Under the pieces are notes generated by a model. That model was given only the letters and a program-made list of their open reading frames with translations, searched no databases and was not told the DNA's origin. Both the position numbers and the translations under genes were made by a program. A DNA stretch of 29,868 bases from an uncultured Caryophanales bacterium. Lineage in GTDB: Bacteria; Bacillota_I; Bacilli_A; RFN20; CAG-826. This document shows positions 1 to 7,192 of this stretch, piece after piece. The stretch lies in the NCBI GenBank assembly GCA_905197045.1, contig CAJJXG010000017.1, positions 1 to 29,868 of the forward strand, read 5' to 3'. The number at the start of each line of letters is the position of its first letter. Positions within the stretch are counted from its first letter, which is position 1.

Positions 1-55
1 TGTAATTTTAGGAAATTAAAATTTTCTCGAAAGGGTGTTATTTATTTACGTTTAC
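1..55. repeat. Left terminal inverted repeat (55 bp)
   Basis: Bases 1-55 are the exact reverse complement of 29814-29868. The match stops sharply at base 56 (t here, a in the other copy). No ORF lies in it. It may be the inner edge of a larger repeat lying outside the window, such as an insertion sequence or rRNA operon flank. The length equals a common assembler k-mer, so a contig-end effect is likely part of the explanation. Confidence 0.9.
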
Positions 56-78
56 TTAGCACCGACTAACTATTGCAT

Positions 79-103
79 AAATAAAAACAGCACCTCAGTG
101 CTG
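79..103 (-). terminator. Rho-independent terminator after tRNA-Trp
   Basis: The hairpin CAGCAC-CTCA-GTGCTG at 88-103 is followed on the minus strand by a T-rich tract (complement of 81-87). It lies 11 nt downstream of the tRNA-Trp 3' end and so closes the yebC/yqeY/tRNA-Trp transcript before the terminal repeat. Confidence 0.85.
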
Positions 104-114
104 GTATTCGAGAT

Positions 115-188
115 TGGCGGGAGCTAAAGGAATCGAACCCTTATCAACGGTTTTGGAGACCGCTGTTCTACCATTGAACCAAGCTCCC
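115..188 (-). tRNA. tRNA-Trp (CCA)
   Basis: The cloverleaf folds with acceptor stem GGGAGCT/AGCTCCC, anticodon stem GCGGT/ACCGT and loop CTCCAAA, giving anticodon CCA, plus a T-arm with GGTTCGATTCC. Discriminator G and an encoded CCA tail are present (115-118). It closely resembles Bacillota tRNA-Trp. The CCA anticodon reads only UGG, which agrees with TGA acting as a stop here. It lies 33 nt downstream of yqeY with a 12-bp hairpin between them, so it may be co-transcribed and processed. Confidence 0.96.
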
Positions 189-193
189 AATCA

Positions 194-220
194 TTTAAAG
201 CCTTTAAAAAAGGCTTTAAA
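194..220. other. 12-bp perfect hairpin between yqeY and tRNA-Trp
   Basis: TTTAAAGCCTTT, a 3-nt loop and AAAGGCTTTAAA form a perfect stem. No T-run follows on either strand, so it is not a standard terminator. It may be a processing or pausing structure between the yqeY mRNA and the tRNA. Confidence 0.5.
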
Positions 221-221
221 A

Positions 222-644
222 TTATAAACTTTTAAGTACCTTGTTGACAAGACCCATATCGCATTTACCTGCATAATTAGTCTTAAAATGTTTCATAACT
301 GCAGGTATTGACTTGTCTTCAAGCGATAAAATAACGTTTTTAATTTCTTCTTCACTCATCATTTTAGGAAGGTAAGAAGAAATCGCGTTAATTTGCTTTT
401 CAATTTCAGCAACTTTTTCTTTTCTTCCGCCTTTTTCAAAAGAAATCTTTTCTTCATCTAATTCTTTTAATGTTTTTTGAATGATTCTAATCATCTCAGG
501 ATCGCCAATTTCTTTACCATTAGCTTTAGCTTCATATCCTTCAAGATTATATTTAGAAATTAAAATGCTATAGACTGCTCTTAAAGCATCATCATGATTC
601 TTTAATGCGAGTAAATTTTCTTTTTTGATAGTATCTATTAACAT
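222..644 (-). CDS. yqeY: GatB/YqeY domain-containing protein
   Basis: A small soluble protein of 140 aa, the usual size of the YqeY family, which shares the helical tail domain of the GatB amidotransferase subunit and may bind tRNA; its exact role is not established. Family-type segments are the N-terminal IDTIKKENLLALKNHDDALRA, the central acidic/lysine helix and KISFEKGGRKE, and a C-terminal LPKMMSEEEI. The ATG at 644 is chosen over an upstream TTG at 671 because AAAAAGGAG lies 8 nt before it. It sits behind yebC and the DUF2188 gene on the minus strand, with tRNA-Trp immediately downstream. Confidence 0.9.
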   Translation of the reverse strand: MLIDTIKKENLLALKNHDDALRAVYSILISKYNLEGYEAKANGKEIGDPEMIRIIQKTLKELDEEKISFEKGGRKEKVAEIEKQINAISSYLPKMMSEEEIKNVILSLEDKSIPAVMKHFKTNYAGKCDMGLVNKVLKSL

Positions 645-720
645 GGATTTACTCCTTTTTAATGCAAACAAAAACTATTTAAATATTTAAATTATTAAGA
701 TTAATAAGGCTAAATAAGAA

Positions 721-945
721 TTATTTCATGAATTTGCCTTTGTTCTTGCCTTTTGAAGCATGAACAAGAAGAGTTCCACCTTGTCTTTCAGCAAGAGCTT
801 CACTATAAGCCATTGCTTCATCCTTGGTTTTAAACTTTTTAATAACTTTTTCGCCTTCTCTTAAAATTACTTGCCACTCTCCGTCAACTTTTTTTAAATG
901 ATAGACCTTTTTTCTAGGAGTGGCTTTTGCAACTTTTTCTTCCAT
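721..945 (-). CDS. DUF2188 domain protein
   Basis: A 74-aa basic protein with the DUF2188 pattern: a short beta segment YHLKKVDGEWQVILREGEKV, then FKTKDEAMAYSEALAERQGG (aligned phase and Ala-rich helix), then a strand LLVHASKGK. The family is small, cytoplasmic and of unknown function. The ATG follows GGAGG with 7 nt spacing, which supports both the gene and the start. The 36-nt gap from yebC suggests the same transcript. The lysine-rich tail (GKNKGKFMK) hints at nucleic-acid contact, which is inference only. Confidence 0.85.
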   Translation of the reverse strand: MEEKVAKATPRKKVYHLKKVDGEWQVILREGEKVIKKFKTKDEAMAYSEALAERQGGTLLVHASKGKNKGKFMK

Positions 946-981
946 AAAAAGACCTCCATCAATTAACTAAATCTATATATA

Positions 982-1686
982 TTATAAATCAACATTGTGA
1001 TAGATGTTTTGAACGTCTTCACAATCATCTAACATATCAAGTAATTCTTTAAATTTAGTTAAGTCTTCACCTTCAAGTGTAACATTATCATTTGCTCTCA
1101 TAGTAACTTCAGCAAATTCATAATCAGTTACACCACTGTCTTTTAAGACTTCTTTAGCTTTATCAAATGAACTTGGATCAACAATAACTTCTGCAATTCC
1201 ATCTTCTAAAGTAATTTCTTTAACATCGACATCACCTAAAACTAAAATTTCTTCAAGTGATTCTTCGCTTCCATCATATTTAAAATCTAATACACCAACT
1301 TGCTCAAAGTTATAAGAAACATCACCTAAATGTCCGCCTTTTCTTGTAATAATTGTTCTTACATTAACAAGTGCTCTATTAGAATTATCGCTTAATGTAT
1401 CGATAATTAAATATGTGCCAGCTGGTCCATAAGCTTCATATCTACCTTCAATATAGTTAGTAGCTTCTCCACCTTGTGCTTTTTTAATTGCTCTGTCGAT
1501 AACATCTTTTGGACATTGTTTTCTATATTTATCAATTGCAGCTCTTAAAGCAAGATTTGAATTAGGGTCAGGAACACCTTTTTTAGCAGCCATATAAATT
1601 TCTTTGGATGCTCTCATATAAATGGCGCTTTTTTTCTTTGCTGTAGCAGCCATTGATGCAGCTCTAACCTCGAAGTGTCTTCCCAT
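982..1686 (-). CDS. YebC/PmpR family regulator (YeeN-type)
   Basis: At 234 aa this is full length for the YebC/PmpR family, cytoplasmic proteins described as DNA-binding regulators and more recently linked to ribosome stalling relief. It begins MGRHFEVRAASMAATAKKKSA and keeps the family blocks KEIYMAAKKGVPDPNSN, LRAAIDKYRK, YEAYGPAGTYLIIDTLSDNSNR (in pieces) and KGGHLG. The MGR start and the overall wording are closer to the YeeN branch of Bacillota than to E. coli YebC. AAAGGAG lies 11 nt before the ATG, somewhat long. A perfect 20-bp palindrome at 1718-1737 lies in its upstream region and could be an operator. Confidence 0.93.
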   Translation of the reverse strand: MGRHFEVRAASMAATAKKKSAIYMRASKEIYMAAKKGVPDPNSNLALRAAIDKYRKQCPKDVIDRAIKKAQGGEATNYIEGRYEAYGPAGTYLIIDTLSDNSNRALVNVRTIITRKGGHLGDVSYNFEQVGVLDFKYDGSEESLEEILVLGDVDVKEITLEDGIAEVIVDPSSFDKAKEVLKDSGVTDYEFAEVTMRANDNVTLEGEDLTKFKELLDMLDDCEDVQNIYHNVDL

Positions 1687-1717
1687 AATAAAAAAATCTC
1701 CTTTAACGAAACAATTT

Positions 1718-1737
1718 TACTACTTAATTAAGTAGTA
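1718..1737. promoter_or_regulatory. Perfect 20-bp palindrome upstream of yebC
   Basis: TACTACTTAATTAAGTAGTA is self-complementary over all 20 bases. On the minus strand it follows or overlaps a TATACT-like -10 element. It lies 31-51 nt upstream of the yebC start codon. A regulator binding site is plausible; no matching regulator can be named. Confidence 0.45.
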
Positions 1738-1845
1738 TAAAAGAATTTTAAGTCTCTTGATGAGCGGTTTAAGCAATTTTAAGCAGGCAATAAACTTGAT
1801 TAGTTCATCAGTAATATTAAAATAACTGACATAGTGACAAATAAA

Positions 1846-1874
1846 TTGCGTGTTTGATTATTTGACACTATAAT
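1846..1874 (+). promoter_or_regulatory. Promoter of the DUF3737 gene
   Basis: TTGCGT (1846-1851), a 17-nt spacer and a perfect TATAAT (1869-1874). Transcription would begin near 1881, giving a leader of only about 10 nt without a clear ribosome site before the ATG at 1891. Confidence 0.6.
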
Positions 1875-1890
1875 AATTTCTACAAAAAAG

Positions 1891-2745
1891 ATGAACAAGA
1901 TGAAAGAAATCAAAGAAAACAATTTCCCTAACGAAAGAGATTTATACGCTTCTAAAAACTTGCATTTATTCTCCTGTACTTTTAAAGGCAAAGAAGATGG
2001 AGAATCAGCTTTAAAAGAAAGTGAAAATATCATCATCGATGATTGTTATTTTGATTTACGTTATCCATTATGGCACGATAAACATATCTCAATAAATCGG
2101 TCTACTTTTACTGAAAACTCTCGTGCTGCTTTATGGTATTCAAGTGATATAAATATTACTTCTTCTACTTTAAATGGCATTAAAGCTTTAAGAGAATGTC
2201 ACGACATTTTATTAAGTGATTTAAACATTAATTCACCTGAATTTGGTTGGAAAAGCCTGCAAATTAAAGGTAAAAATATAAAACTTGTCAGTGAATATGC
2301 TTTTTTAGAAAGCCAAGATATCTATCTAGATAATCTTGATTTTAGTGGCAAATACTCTTTTCAATACACCAAAAATGTTGTTATTGAAAATAGTAAACTT
2401 GATACTAAAGATTGCTTTTGGCACGCTCAAAATGTCACTATTAAAAATTCAATTGTAAAAGGTGAATATTTAGCTTGGTATTCAAAAAATCTTACTTTTA
2501 TAAATTGTAAAATTACTGGTACTCAACCATTTTGTTATTGTAAAAACTTAAAATTAATTAATTGCACTATGGAAGGATGCGATCTCGCTTTTGAATATAG
2601 TGATGTAAAAGCTGATATAACTTCTTCCATTGAATCAATCAAAAATCCATATAAAGGCAAAATTAAAGTCAAAAAAGTTAATCATTTGATAATTACAAAT
2701 GATTCCAAATATCCAAATAAAGCTAAAATTATTGAGACTAATTAA
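1891..2745 (+). CDS. DUF3737 family right-handed beta-helix protein
   Basis: A 284-aa protein without signal peptide or membrane segment. It is built of repeated short rungs in which a W-H/Y dyad precedes a strand: LWHDKHISINRS, LWYSSDINITSS, FWHAQNVTIKNS, AWYSKNLTFINC, FCYCKNLKLINC. This, with the start MKEIKENNF, the phrase ESENIIIDDCYF and the ending SSIESIKNPYKGKIK, matches DUF3737, a pectate-lyase-like fold of unknown role. Start: ATG 1891; ATG 1900 (MKEIKEN) fits the family beginning equally well. Neither has a good ribosome site. Its stop overlaps the truA stop on the other strand (2742-2745) with no terminator between them. Confidence 0.88.
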   Translation: MNKMKEIKENNFPNERDLYASKNLHLFSCTFKGKEDGESALKESENIIIDDCYFDLRYPLWHDKHISINRSTFTENSRAALWYSSDINITSSTLNGIKALRECHDILLSDLNINSPEFGWKSLQIKGKNIKLVSEYAFLESQDIYLDNLDFSGKYSFQYTKNVVIENSKLDTKDCFWHAQNVTIKNSIVKGEYLAWYSKNLTFINCKITGTQPFCYCKNLKLINCTMEGCDLAFEYSDVKADITSSIESIKNPYKGKIKVKKVNHLIITNDSKYPNKAKIIETN

Positions 2746-3479
2746 TAATATACTTTAAATAGATATAGACCAATTGGACTAGCGGTAAAAGGGACAATAT
2801 CCCTTTTTTCAGTTTCGTTTAAATAATATTTAATCTTTTCAATATTTATTTTGTTTAAAGAATAATAGATTAATGTGCCAATAATTTTTCTAACTTCATA
2901 GCGCATAAATCCATCACCACTTATCTTAATTAATAATTTTTTTCTTTTTTTAATAACTTTAAAATCATAAATTGTGCGAATAAATCCGTCTTTATCATCA
3001 TCTTTAGAACAAAAATTAATAAAGTTATGTTTACCAAAAAATAATTTAGAAGCTACAATAAATTTATTAGTGTCGAAGTTTTTATCATTAATTGTTAATT
3101 GATATTTTCTTAATGTAGGTTCAAATTCACCTAAATTAATTAAATAATGATACTCTTTTTTAACTGCAGAAAAACGTGCATCAAAATCATCTTTTACTTT
3201 AACTATTTTTTTAACATAAATTTCTTCATTTAATAACTTATTTAATGAATGAAGAAATTTATCTTTATCATTAATTTTTTTAATGGTAGAAAAAGAAGCT
3301 ACTTGATTAAGTGCATGAACGCCTTTATCAGTTCTTCCGCTTGCACTTAAAATAATATTTTCATTTAAAATTAAAGATAAATTTTTCTCAAGCTCTCCTT
3401 GAATTGTTTTTAAATTTGGCTGCTTTGCATAACCTAAAAAAGCACTTCCATCATAACTAAAGACAATTTTATATTTCAT
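2742..3479 (-). CDS. truA: tRNA pseudouridine synthase A
   Basis: Isomerises uridines 38-40 in the tRNA anticodon stem-loop to pseudouridine. At 245 aa it is the normal length. The signature GRTDKGVHA is at residues 48-56, with catalytic Asp51; YDGSAFLGYAKQPN near the N-terminus and DGFMRYEVRKIIGTL near the C-terminus are also family motifs. The start codon overlaps the ecfT stop, so translation is probably coupled. truA after the ecf genes is a common Bacillota order, but the usual rplM-rpsI do not follow here; a convergent gene does. Confidence 0.96.
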   Translation of the reverse strand: MKYKIVFSYDGSAFLGYAKQPNLKTIQGELEKNLSLILNENIILSASGRTDKGVHALNQVASFSTIKKINDKDKFLHSLNKLLNEEIYVKKIVKVKDDFDARFSAVKKEYHYLINLGEFEPTLRKYQLTINDKNFDTNKFIVASKLFFGKHNFINFCSKDDDKDGFIRTIYDFKVIKKRKKLLIKISGDGFMRYEVRKIIGTLIYYSLNKINIEKIKYYLNETEKRDIVPFTASPIGLYLFKVYY

Positions 3480-4366
3480 TAAAATGCCTCAATTCCAAAA
3501 AATAACTTTAAGAAATTATCAAAACCGGGATAAAAACTAGATAAGGCACAAAGAGTAATGAATATACCCATAATTAAAAGAACAATAATAAAAGAGATTG
3601 AATCGCGTGTATGGAATTTTAAAAGCTTGTAAGATGTTCTTTTCCCATATGGATCATAACCTCTTGCATCCATTGCAAGAGAAAGTTCAACGCTTCGCGA
3701 AAAACAACTTACTAAAAGAGGAACTATTAAAGTAGTAATTGATTTTATTTTTGTTGAAATAAATCCACGATTATAATCAACTCCTCTACTTTTTTGAGCT
3801 TTCATAATACGTTGAGATTCATCAAGTAAAGTTGGGATAAATCTTAACGCTAAAGAGATAATCATGGTAATAATTTGTGTTGGAAATTTAATTAGTTTAA
3901 GAGGATATAAATACCAATCTAAAGCATAAGTTATATCCATTGGTGCTGTTGTCGAGGTTAAAATTAAAGTTAAACAAATCATTAAAATTAACCTTAAAAA
4001 GACGTGTAAAGTTTGAAATAGTCCTTCCCAATATATTGTGTAGCCATTAGGGAAAATAATCATTGGATGAAGCGAAGAAGTATCAACGCCTTGTTGAACA
4101 AAAACAAAAATAATTAACAAAAATATCATCATTACCCAAAGGGATTTTAAACTTGAAAATATCGATAATGGTGAGATTTTACCAATTATCATAATCGCAA
4201 CAATGATTAAGCCTAAAATACCTAAAACAATAAAGCGATTAGCATAATTACCATATGGCAAAAAGCACATTACCATTAAAGCAATGAGTGCAAAAAATTT
4301 AATTCGAGGATCAAGACGATGAATAATCGTATTGTATGGAGTATATTTCCCAAAAACGTTAGACAT
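3479..4366 (-). CDS. ecfT: ECF transporter transmembrane subunit EcfT
   Basis: The shared membrane scaffold of group II energy-coupling factor transporters, joining EcfA1/EcfA2 to vitamin-binding S components. The 295-aa protein has several hydrophobic helices (about 25-62, 75-92, 120-140, 163-178, 252-275) and the two cytoplasmic coupling motifs QKSRG (191-195) and MDARG (232-236) that insert into the ATPases. It begins FGKYTPYNTIIHRLDPRIK, typical of EcfT. The start overlaps the ecfA2 end by 8 nt. The only S component seen in this window is folT. Confidence 0.95.
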   Translation of the reverse strand: MSNVFGKYTPYNTIIHRLDPRIKFFALIALMVMCFLPYGNYANRFIVLGILGLIIVAIMIIGKISPLSIFSSLKSLWVMMIFLLIIFVFVQQGVDTSSLHPMIIFPNGYTIYWEGLFQTLHVFLRLILMICLTLILTSTTAPMDITYALDWYLYPLKLIKFPTQIITMIISLALRFIPTLLDESQRIMKAQKSRGVDYNRGFISTKIKSITTLIVPLLVSCFSRSVELSLAMDARGYDPYGKRTSYKLLKFHTRDSISFIIVLLIMGIFITLCALSSFYPGFDNFLKLFFGIEAF

Positions 4367-5261
4367 TTTTTACCTCTTTTATTCTTTCTATAAGTTCATC
4401 AAAACTATAAATATCATTTAAATTCCCTGCAAATCCTTTTTCTTTTAATAAATTAATGAATTTATAAAGGGTTGGAATTTCTAAAGAATATTTTTCTAAA
4501 TTGGTTGAATTAAAAAGCTTTTGTGGAGTTGTTACTTCAACAAGTTTAGCGTCATTTAAAACAATTACAGTTTTTGCAAAGTTTAAAACAAGATCCATAT
4601 CATGAGTTACGATGATAATTGTTTTACCACTATCATGAAACTTTTTAACAAGAGCCATAATTTCTTTTTTGCCATTTGGATCAAGACCAGCTGTTGGCTC
4701 ATCAAGCACTAAAACATCAGGATTACTGGCAATAATTCCAGCAATAGCTACTCTTCTTTTTTCGCCTCCACTTAACTCAAAAGGCGATTTTTCAAAATAG
4801 CTTTCAGGGATCCCAACATCTTTTAAACTTTCTATAGCAAGTTTCTTGGCTTCCTCTTCTTTAAGTCCAAAATTTTTAGGACCAAACATAACATCTTTTA
4901 AAATAGTTTCGGCAAAAAGCTGATATTCAGGAAATTGAAATACCATGCCTACTTTTTTTCTTAAACTAGCAACGTGTTTATTGTCTTTTTTAACTTCATC
5001 ACTTTCATTTCTCAAAAGTTCTTTTTTTAACTTTTTGTCGCTAGTTACATAAAAAGTTTCAACTTGAGTATAGCCACTTGTTGGTTCAATTAAACTATTA
5101 AAAGTTTGAACAAGAGTAGATTTTCCACTCCCCGTTTTCCCAACAATGCAAACAAAATCACCCTTGTTGATTTCAAGATTAACATCACTTAAAGCGTCAT
5201 AATGATTAGGATCTTTTTTATCATAGACGAAAGATAAGTCTTTAGTTCTTATTTGCCACAT
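4359..5261 (-). CDS. ecfA2: ECF transporter ATPase EcfA2
   Basis: One of two ATPases of the ECF module. Walker A GKTGSGKST at 41-49, signature LSGGEKRR from 163, Walker B VLVLDEPTAGLD from 183, switch His in IVTHD near 220, and the EcfA2-type FQFPEYQLFAETI segment. At 300 aa it is slightly longer than usual because of a charged stretch of about 20 residues (roughly 71-98) between Walker A and the Q-loop. The ATG lies inside the end of ecfA1 (13-nt overlap), and GGAG upstream serves as ribosome site. Confidence 0.95.
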   Translation of the reverse strand: MWQIRTKDLSFVYDKKDPNHYDALSDVNLEINKGDFVCIVGKTGSGKSTLVQTFNSLIEPTSGYTQVETFYVTSDKKLKKELLRNESDEVKKDNKHVASLRKKVGMVFQFPEYQLFAETILKDVMFGPKNFGLKEEEAKKLAIESLKDVGIPESYFEKSPFELSGGEKRRVAIAGIIASNPDVLVLDEPTAGLDPNGKKEIMALVKKFHDSGKTIIIVTHDMDLVLNFAKTVIVLNDAKLVEVTTPQKLFNSTNLEKYSLEIPTLYKFINLLKEKGFAGNLNDIYSFDELIERIKEVKNV

Positions 5262-6079
5262 AAAAAAGTACTTAGCTCCTCAATCGTTTTAATTTCTTTT
5301 GGAATAAAAATTCCACTTTCACTTAATTTATTTTTCGCTTTTAATACAAAAGGTATATCAAGTCCAATAGAAGTAATTTTACTTTCATCAGCAAAAACAT
5401 CTTCTGGTTTGCCTTCTTCAAAGATTTCACCATTATTTAAAATAATTACTCGATCAGAAAGATAGGCTTCTTCGATATCGTGAGTTATTGAAATAAATGT
5501 TAAATCTGGATTTTCTTTTTTCATTTCACGAACAAGATGCATGATATCTTCTACGCCTTCTGGATCAAGCATTGATGTTGCTTCATCAAAAATAATTATT
5601 TTTAAACCTAAAGCTAAAATCCCAGCAATAGCAACACGTTGTTTTTGTCCTCCACTTAATTCTTCTGGTGATTTATTTAAGAATTTTTCCATTCCAACAA
5701 GTTTTGAATACTTGCGAACTAACTCAATCATTTTTTCACGAGGAACAGCTCTATTTTCAAGGCCAAAAGCAATATCACCTTCGACAGTAGAACCAATAAA
5801 TTGATTATCAGGATTTTGAAAAACAACTCCAATTGTTTCTCTTATTGCACGGATATTTTTCTCGCAAACTTTAATCCCGTTAACAAATATTTCTCCACTT
5901 TGAGGTTCTAAAAGGTATGCTAAAAGTTTGGCAAGAGTTGACTTGCCACTTCCATTATGGCCAATTAAAGAAACATACTCTCCTTTATTAACACTAAAAG
6001 AGATATTTTTAATCGTTTGAATTCCTTCTTGGCTATCGTAACTAAAATTTAAATTTTTAACCTCTAAAGCTTTTTCCAT
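5249..6079 (-). CDS. ecfA1: ECF transporter ATPase EcfA1
   Basis: Partner ATPase of EcfA2. Walker A GHNGSGKST at 40-48, Q-loop FQNPDNQFIGSTVEGDIAFG, signature LSGGQKQR from 141, Walker B IIIFDEATSMLDP from 161, His in SITHD. At 276 aa it is the family length. The ATG directly follows the comEB TAA (taaATG) without its own ribosome site, so translation is probably coupled to comEB. Confidence 0.95.
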   Translation of the reverse strand: MEKALEVKNLNFSYDSQEGIQTIKNISFSVNKGEYVSLIGHNGSGKSTLAKLLAYLLEPQSGEIFVNGIKVCEKNIRAIRETIGVVFQNPDNQFIGSTVEGDIAFGLENRAVPREKMIELVRKYSKLVGMEKFLNKSPEELSGGQKQRVAIAGILALGLKIIIFDEATSMLDPEGVEDIMHLVREMKKENPDLTFISITHDIEEAYLSDRVIILNNGEIFEEGKPEDVFADESKITSIGLDIPFVLKAKNKLSESGIFIPKEIKTIEELSTFLCGK

Positions 6080-6547
6080 TTATTTAAATTCGATATCACT
6101 ATATCTGCCGTTATATTTAACGTATTCAACTCCGGCAAGATCTAACAACTTTTTACTAGCTAAATTTTCAATTGTTCCTGAATACTTATCACTTAAATAA
6201 ACAAGTTTTTTAATTCCAGTTTGAACAATTGCTTTAGCACATTCATTGCAAGGGAATAAAGTTACATAAATTGTGCAATTTTTTAAACTTGAGCCATTAC
6301 GAATATTTAAGATAGCGTTAAATTCAGCATGGCAAACATAAAGATATTTAGAATCAAGTCCTTCACCTTTGTTCCAGCTTAACTTAGTTTCATCAACTTT
6401 TCGTGGCATTCCATTATAACCGATTGAAACAACTTTGTTATCTTCATCAACAATACATGCTCCAACTTGTGTATTTGGATCTTTACTTCTTTTTGCACTA
6501 AGTAAAGCAATACCCATAAAATATTCATCCCAGCTAATACAACTCAT
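6080..6547 (-). CDS. comEB: Deoxycytidylate deaminase (ComEB-like)
   Basis: Converts dCMP to dUMP for thymidylate synthesis, using zinc. In this 155-aa frame the zinc and proton-shuttle motif HAE is at 73-75 and PCNEC at 99-103, both as in dCMP deaminases; SWDEYFMGIALLSAKRSKDPN and GYNGMPR are also typical. The ATG at 6547 is preferred over an upstream GTG at 6598 because the conserved domain begins there and GGGAG lies 10 nt before it. It heads the ecfA1-ecfA2-ecfT-truA operon. A TACAAT box (6570-6575, minus strand) lies upstream. Confidence 0.93.
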   Translation of the reverse strand: MSCISWDEYFMGIALLSAKRSKDPNTQVGACIVDEDNKVVSIGYNGMPRKVDETKLSWNKGEGLDSKYLYVCHAEFNAILNIRNGSSLKNCTIYVTLFPCNECAKAIVQTGIKKLVYLSDKYSGTIENLASKKLLDLAGVEYVKYNGRYSDIEFK

Positions 6548-6614
6548 AACCTTTTCTCCCGTGAGTGTTATTGTACTACAAATTAGCTTATAAAACACTT
6601 TAAATAATATGTTT

Positions 6615-6673
6615 TAGTTCTAAAAGAACTACCACTTAAAAATCTCTTCTAAACAGGCACTTTAAATAAGTGC
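6615..6673. promoter_or_regulatory. Two inverted repeats between divergent comEB and the CBS gene
   Basis: TAGTTCT-AAA-AGAACTA at 6615-6631 and GCACTT-TAAAT-AAGTGC at 6657-6673 are both perfect and lie between divergent promoters. Neither is followed by a T-run, so operator sites are more likely than terminators. They do not match the NrdR box as I know it. Confidence 0.4.
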
Positions 6674-6691
6674 TAAATGTCCCCTTTGATA

Positions 6692-6720
6692 TTGTATTTT
6701 ATAGACTTTTAATCGATAAT
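6692..6720 (+). promoter_or_regulatory. Promoter of the CBS-domain gene, probably leaderless
   Basis: TTGTAT (6692-6697), 17-nt spacer, GATAAT (6715-6720). The expected transcription start falls on or next to the ATG at 6728, and there is no ribosome site between. Confidence 0.6.
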
Positions 6721-6727
6721 TATTTAC

Positions 6728-7126
6728 ATGAACATATTATTTTTCTTAACACCTAAATCACAGGTTAAATTTATTGATGACACTATGAGTGTTCGCCAAG
6801 CTCTTGAAGTAATGGACTTTTATAGATACTCAACAATTCCTCTTTTAACAAAAGATGGTAAACTTGTTGGAACAATTAGTGAAGGTGATTTGTTGTTTTA
6901 TTTAAAAAGTCATCCATTTAGTGAACTAGCTGATTTTGATAATCACAATGTATTAGAAGTCAAGCGTCATAAAGATTATCTACCAGTAAAAATTGACGTT
7001 GAGATGAGCGATTTAATTTCAAACGCTGTTAATCAAAACTTTGTTCCAGTAATTGATGATCAAATGAATTTTATTGGTATTGTAACAAGAAAATCAATTA
7101 TCAATTACCTTTATTTGCAAAAATAA
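6728..7126 (+). CDS. Small CBS-pair protein
   Basis: A 132-aa stand-alone pair of CBS motifs, a fold that senses adenine nucleotides or other ligands. First CBS: MSVRQALEVMDFYRYSTIPLL to GKLVGTISEGDLLFYL (about 20-60). Second: DLISNAVNQNFVPVIDDQMNFIGIVTRKSIINYL (about 96-129). No catalytic domain is attached, so the partner is unknown. An in-frame TAA at 6710-6712 and no other start codon fix the ATG at 6728. The gene is alone on the plus strand between two minus-strand transcripts, and its transcript appears to begin at the ATG. Confidence 0.9.
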   Translation: MNILFFLTPKSQVKFIDDTMSVRQALEVMDFYRYSTIPLLTKDGKLVGTISEGDLLFYLKSHPFSELADFDNHNVLEVKRHKDYLPVKIDVEMSDLISNAVNQNFVPVIDDQMNFIGIVTRKSIINYLYLQK

Positions 7127-7157
7127 CCTTGCAAAAATCAAGTATTTTGCACTTAAT

Positions 7158-7192
7158 AAAAAAATGGGCGCGCATGTGACGCCGATTTTTTT
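7158..7192. terminator. Bidirectional terminator between the CBS gene and pepT
   Basis: AAAATGGGCG (7161-7170) pairs with CGCCGATTTT (7180-7189) with one G-G mismatch and a 9-nt loop. T-runs follow on both strands. It serves two convergent genes, and its right edge touches the pepT stop codon. Confidence 0.85.

Noticed and set aside
1800..2036. Minus-strand 78-codon frame opposite DUF3737
   Set aside because: Shadow of the DUF3737 gene and its promoter; no ribosome site.
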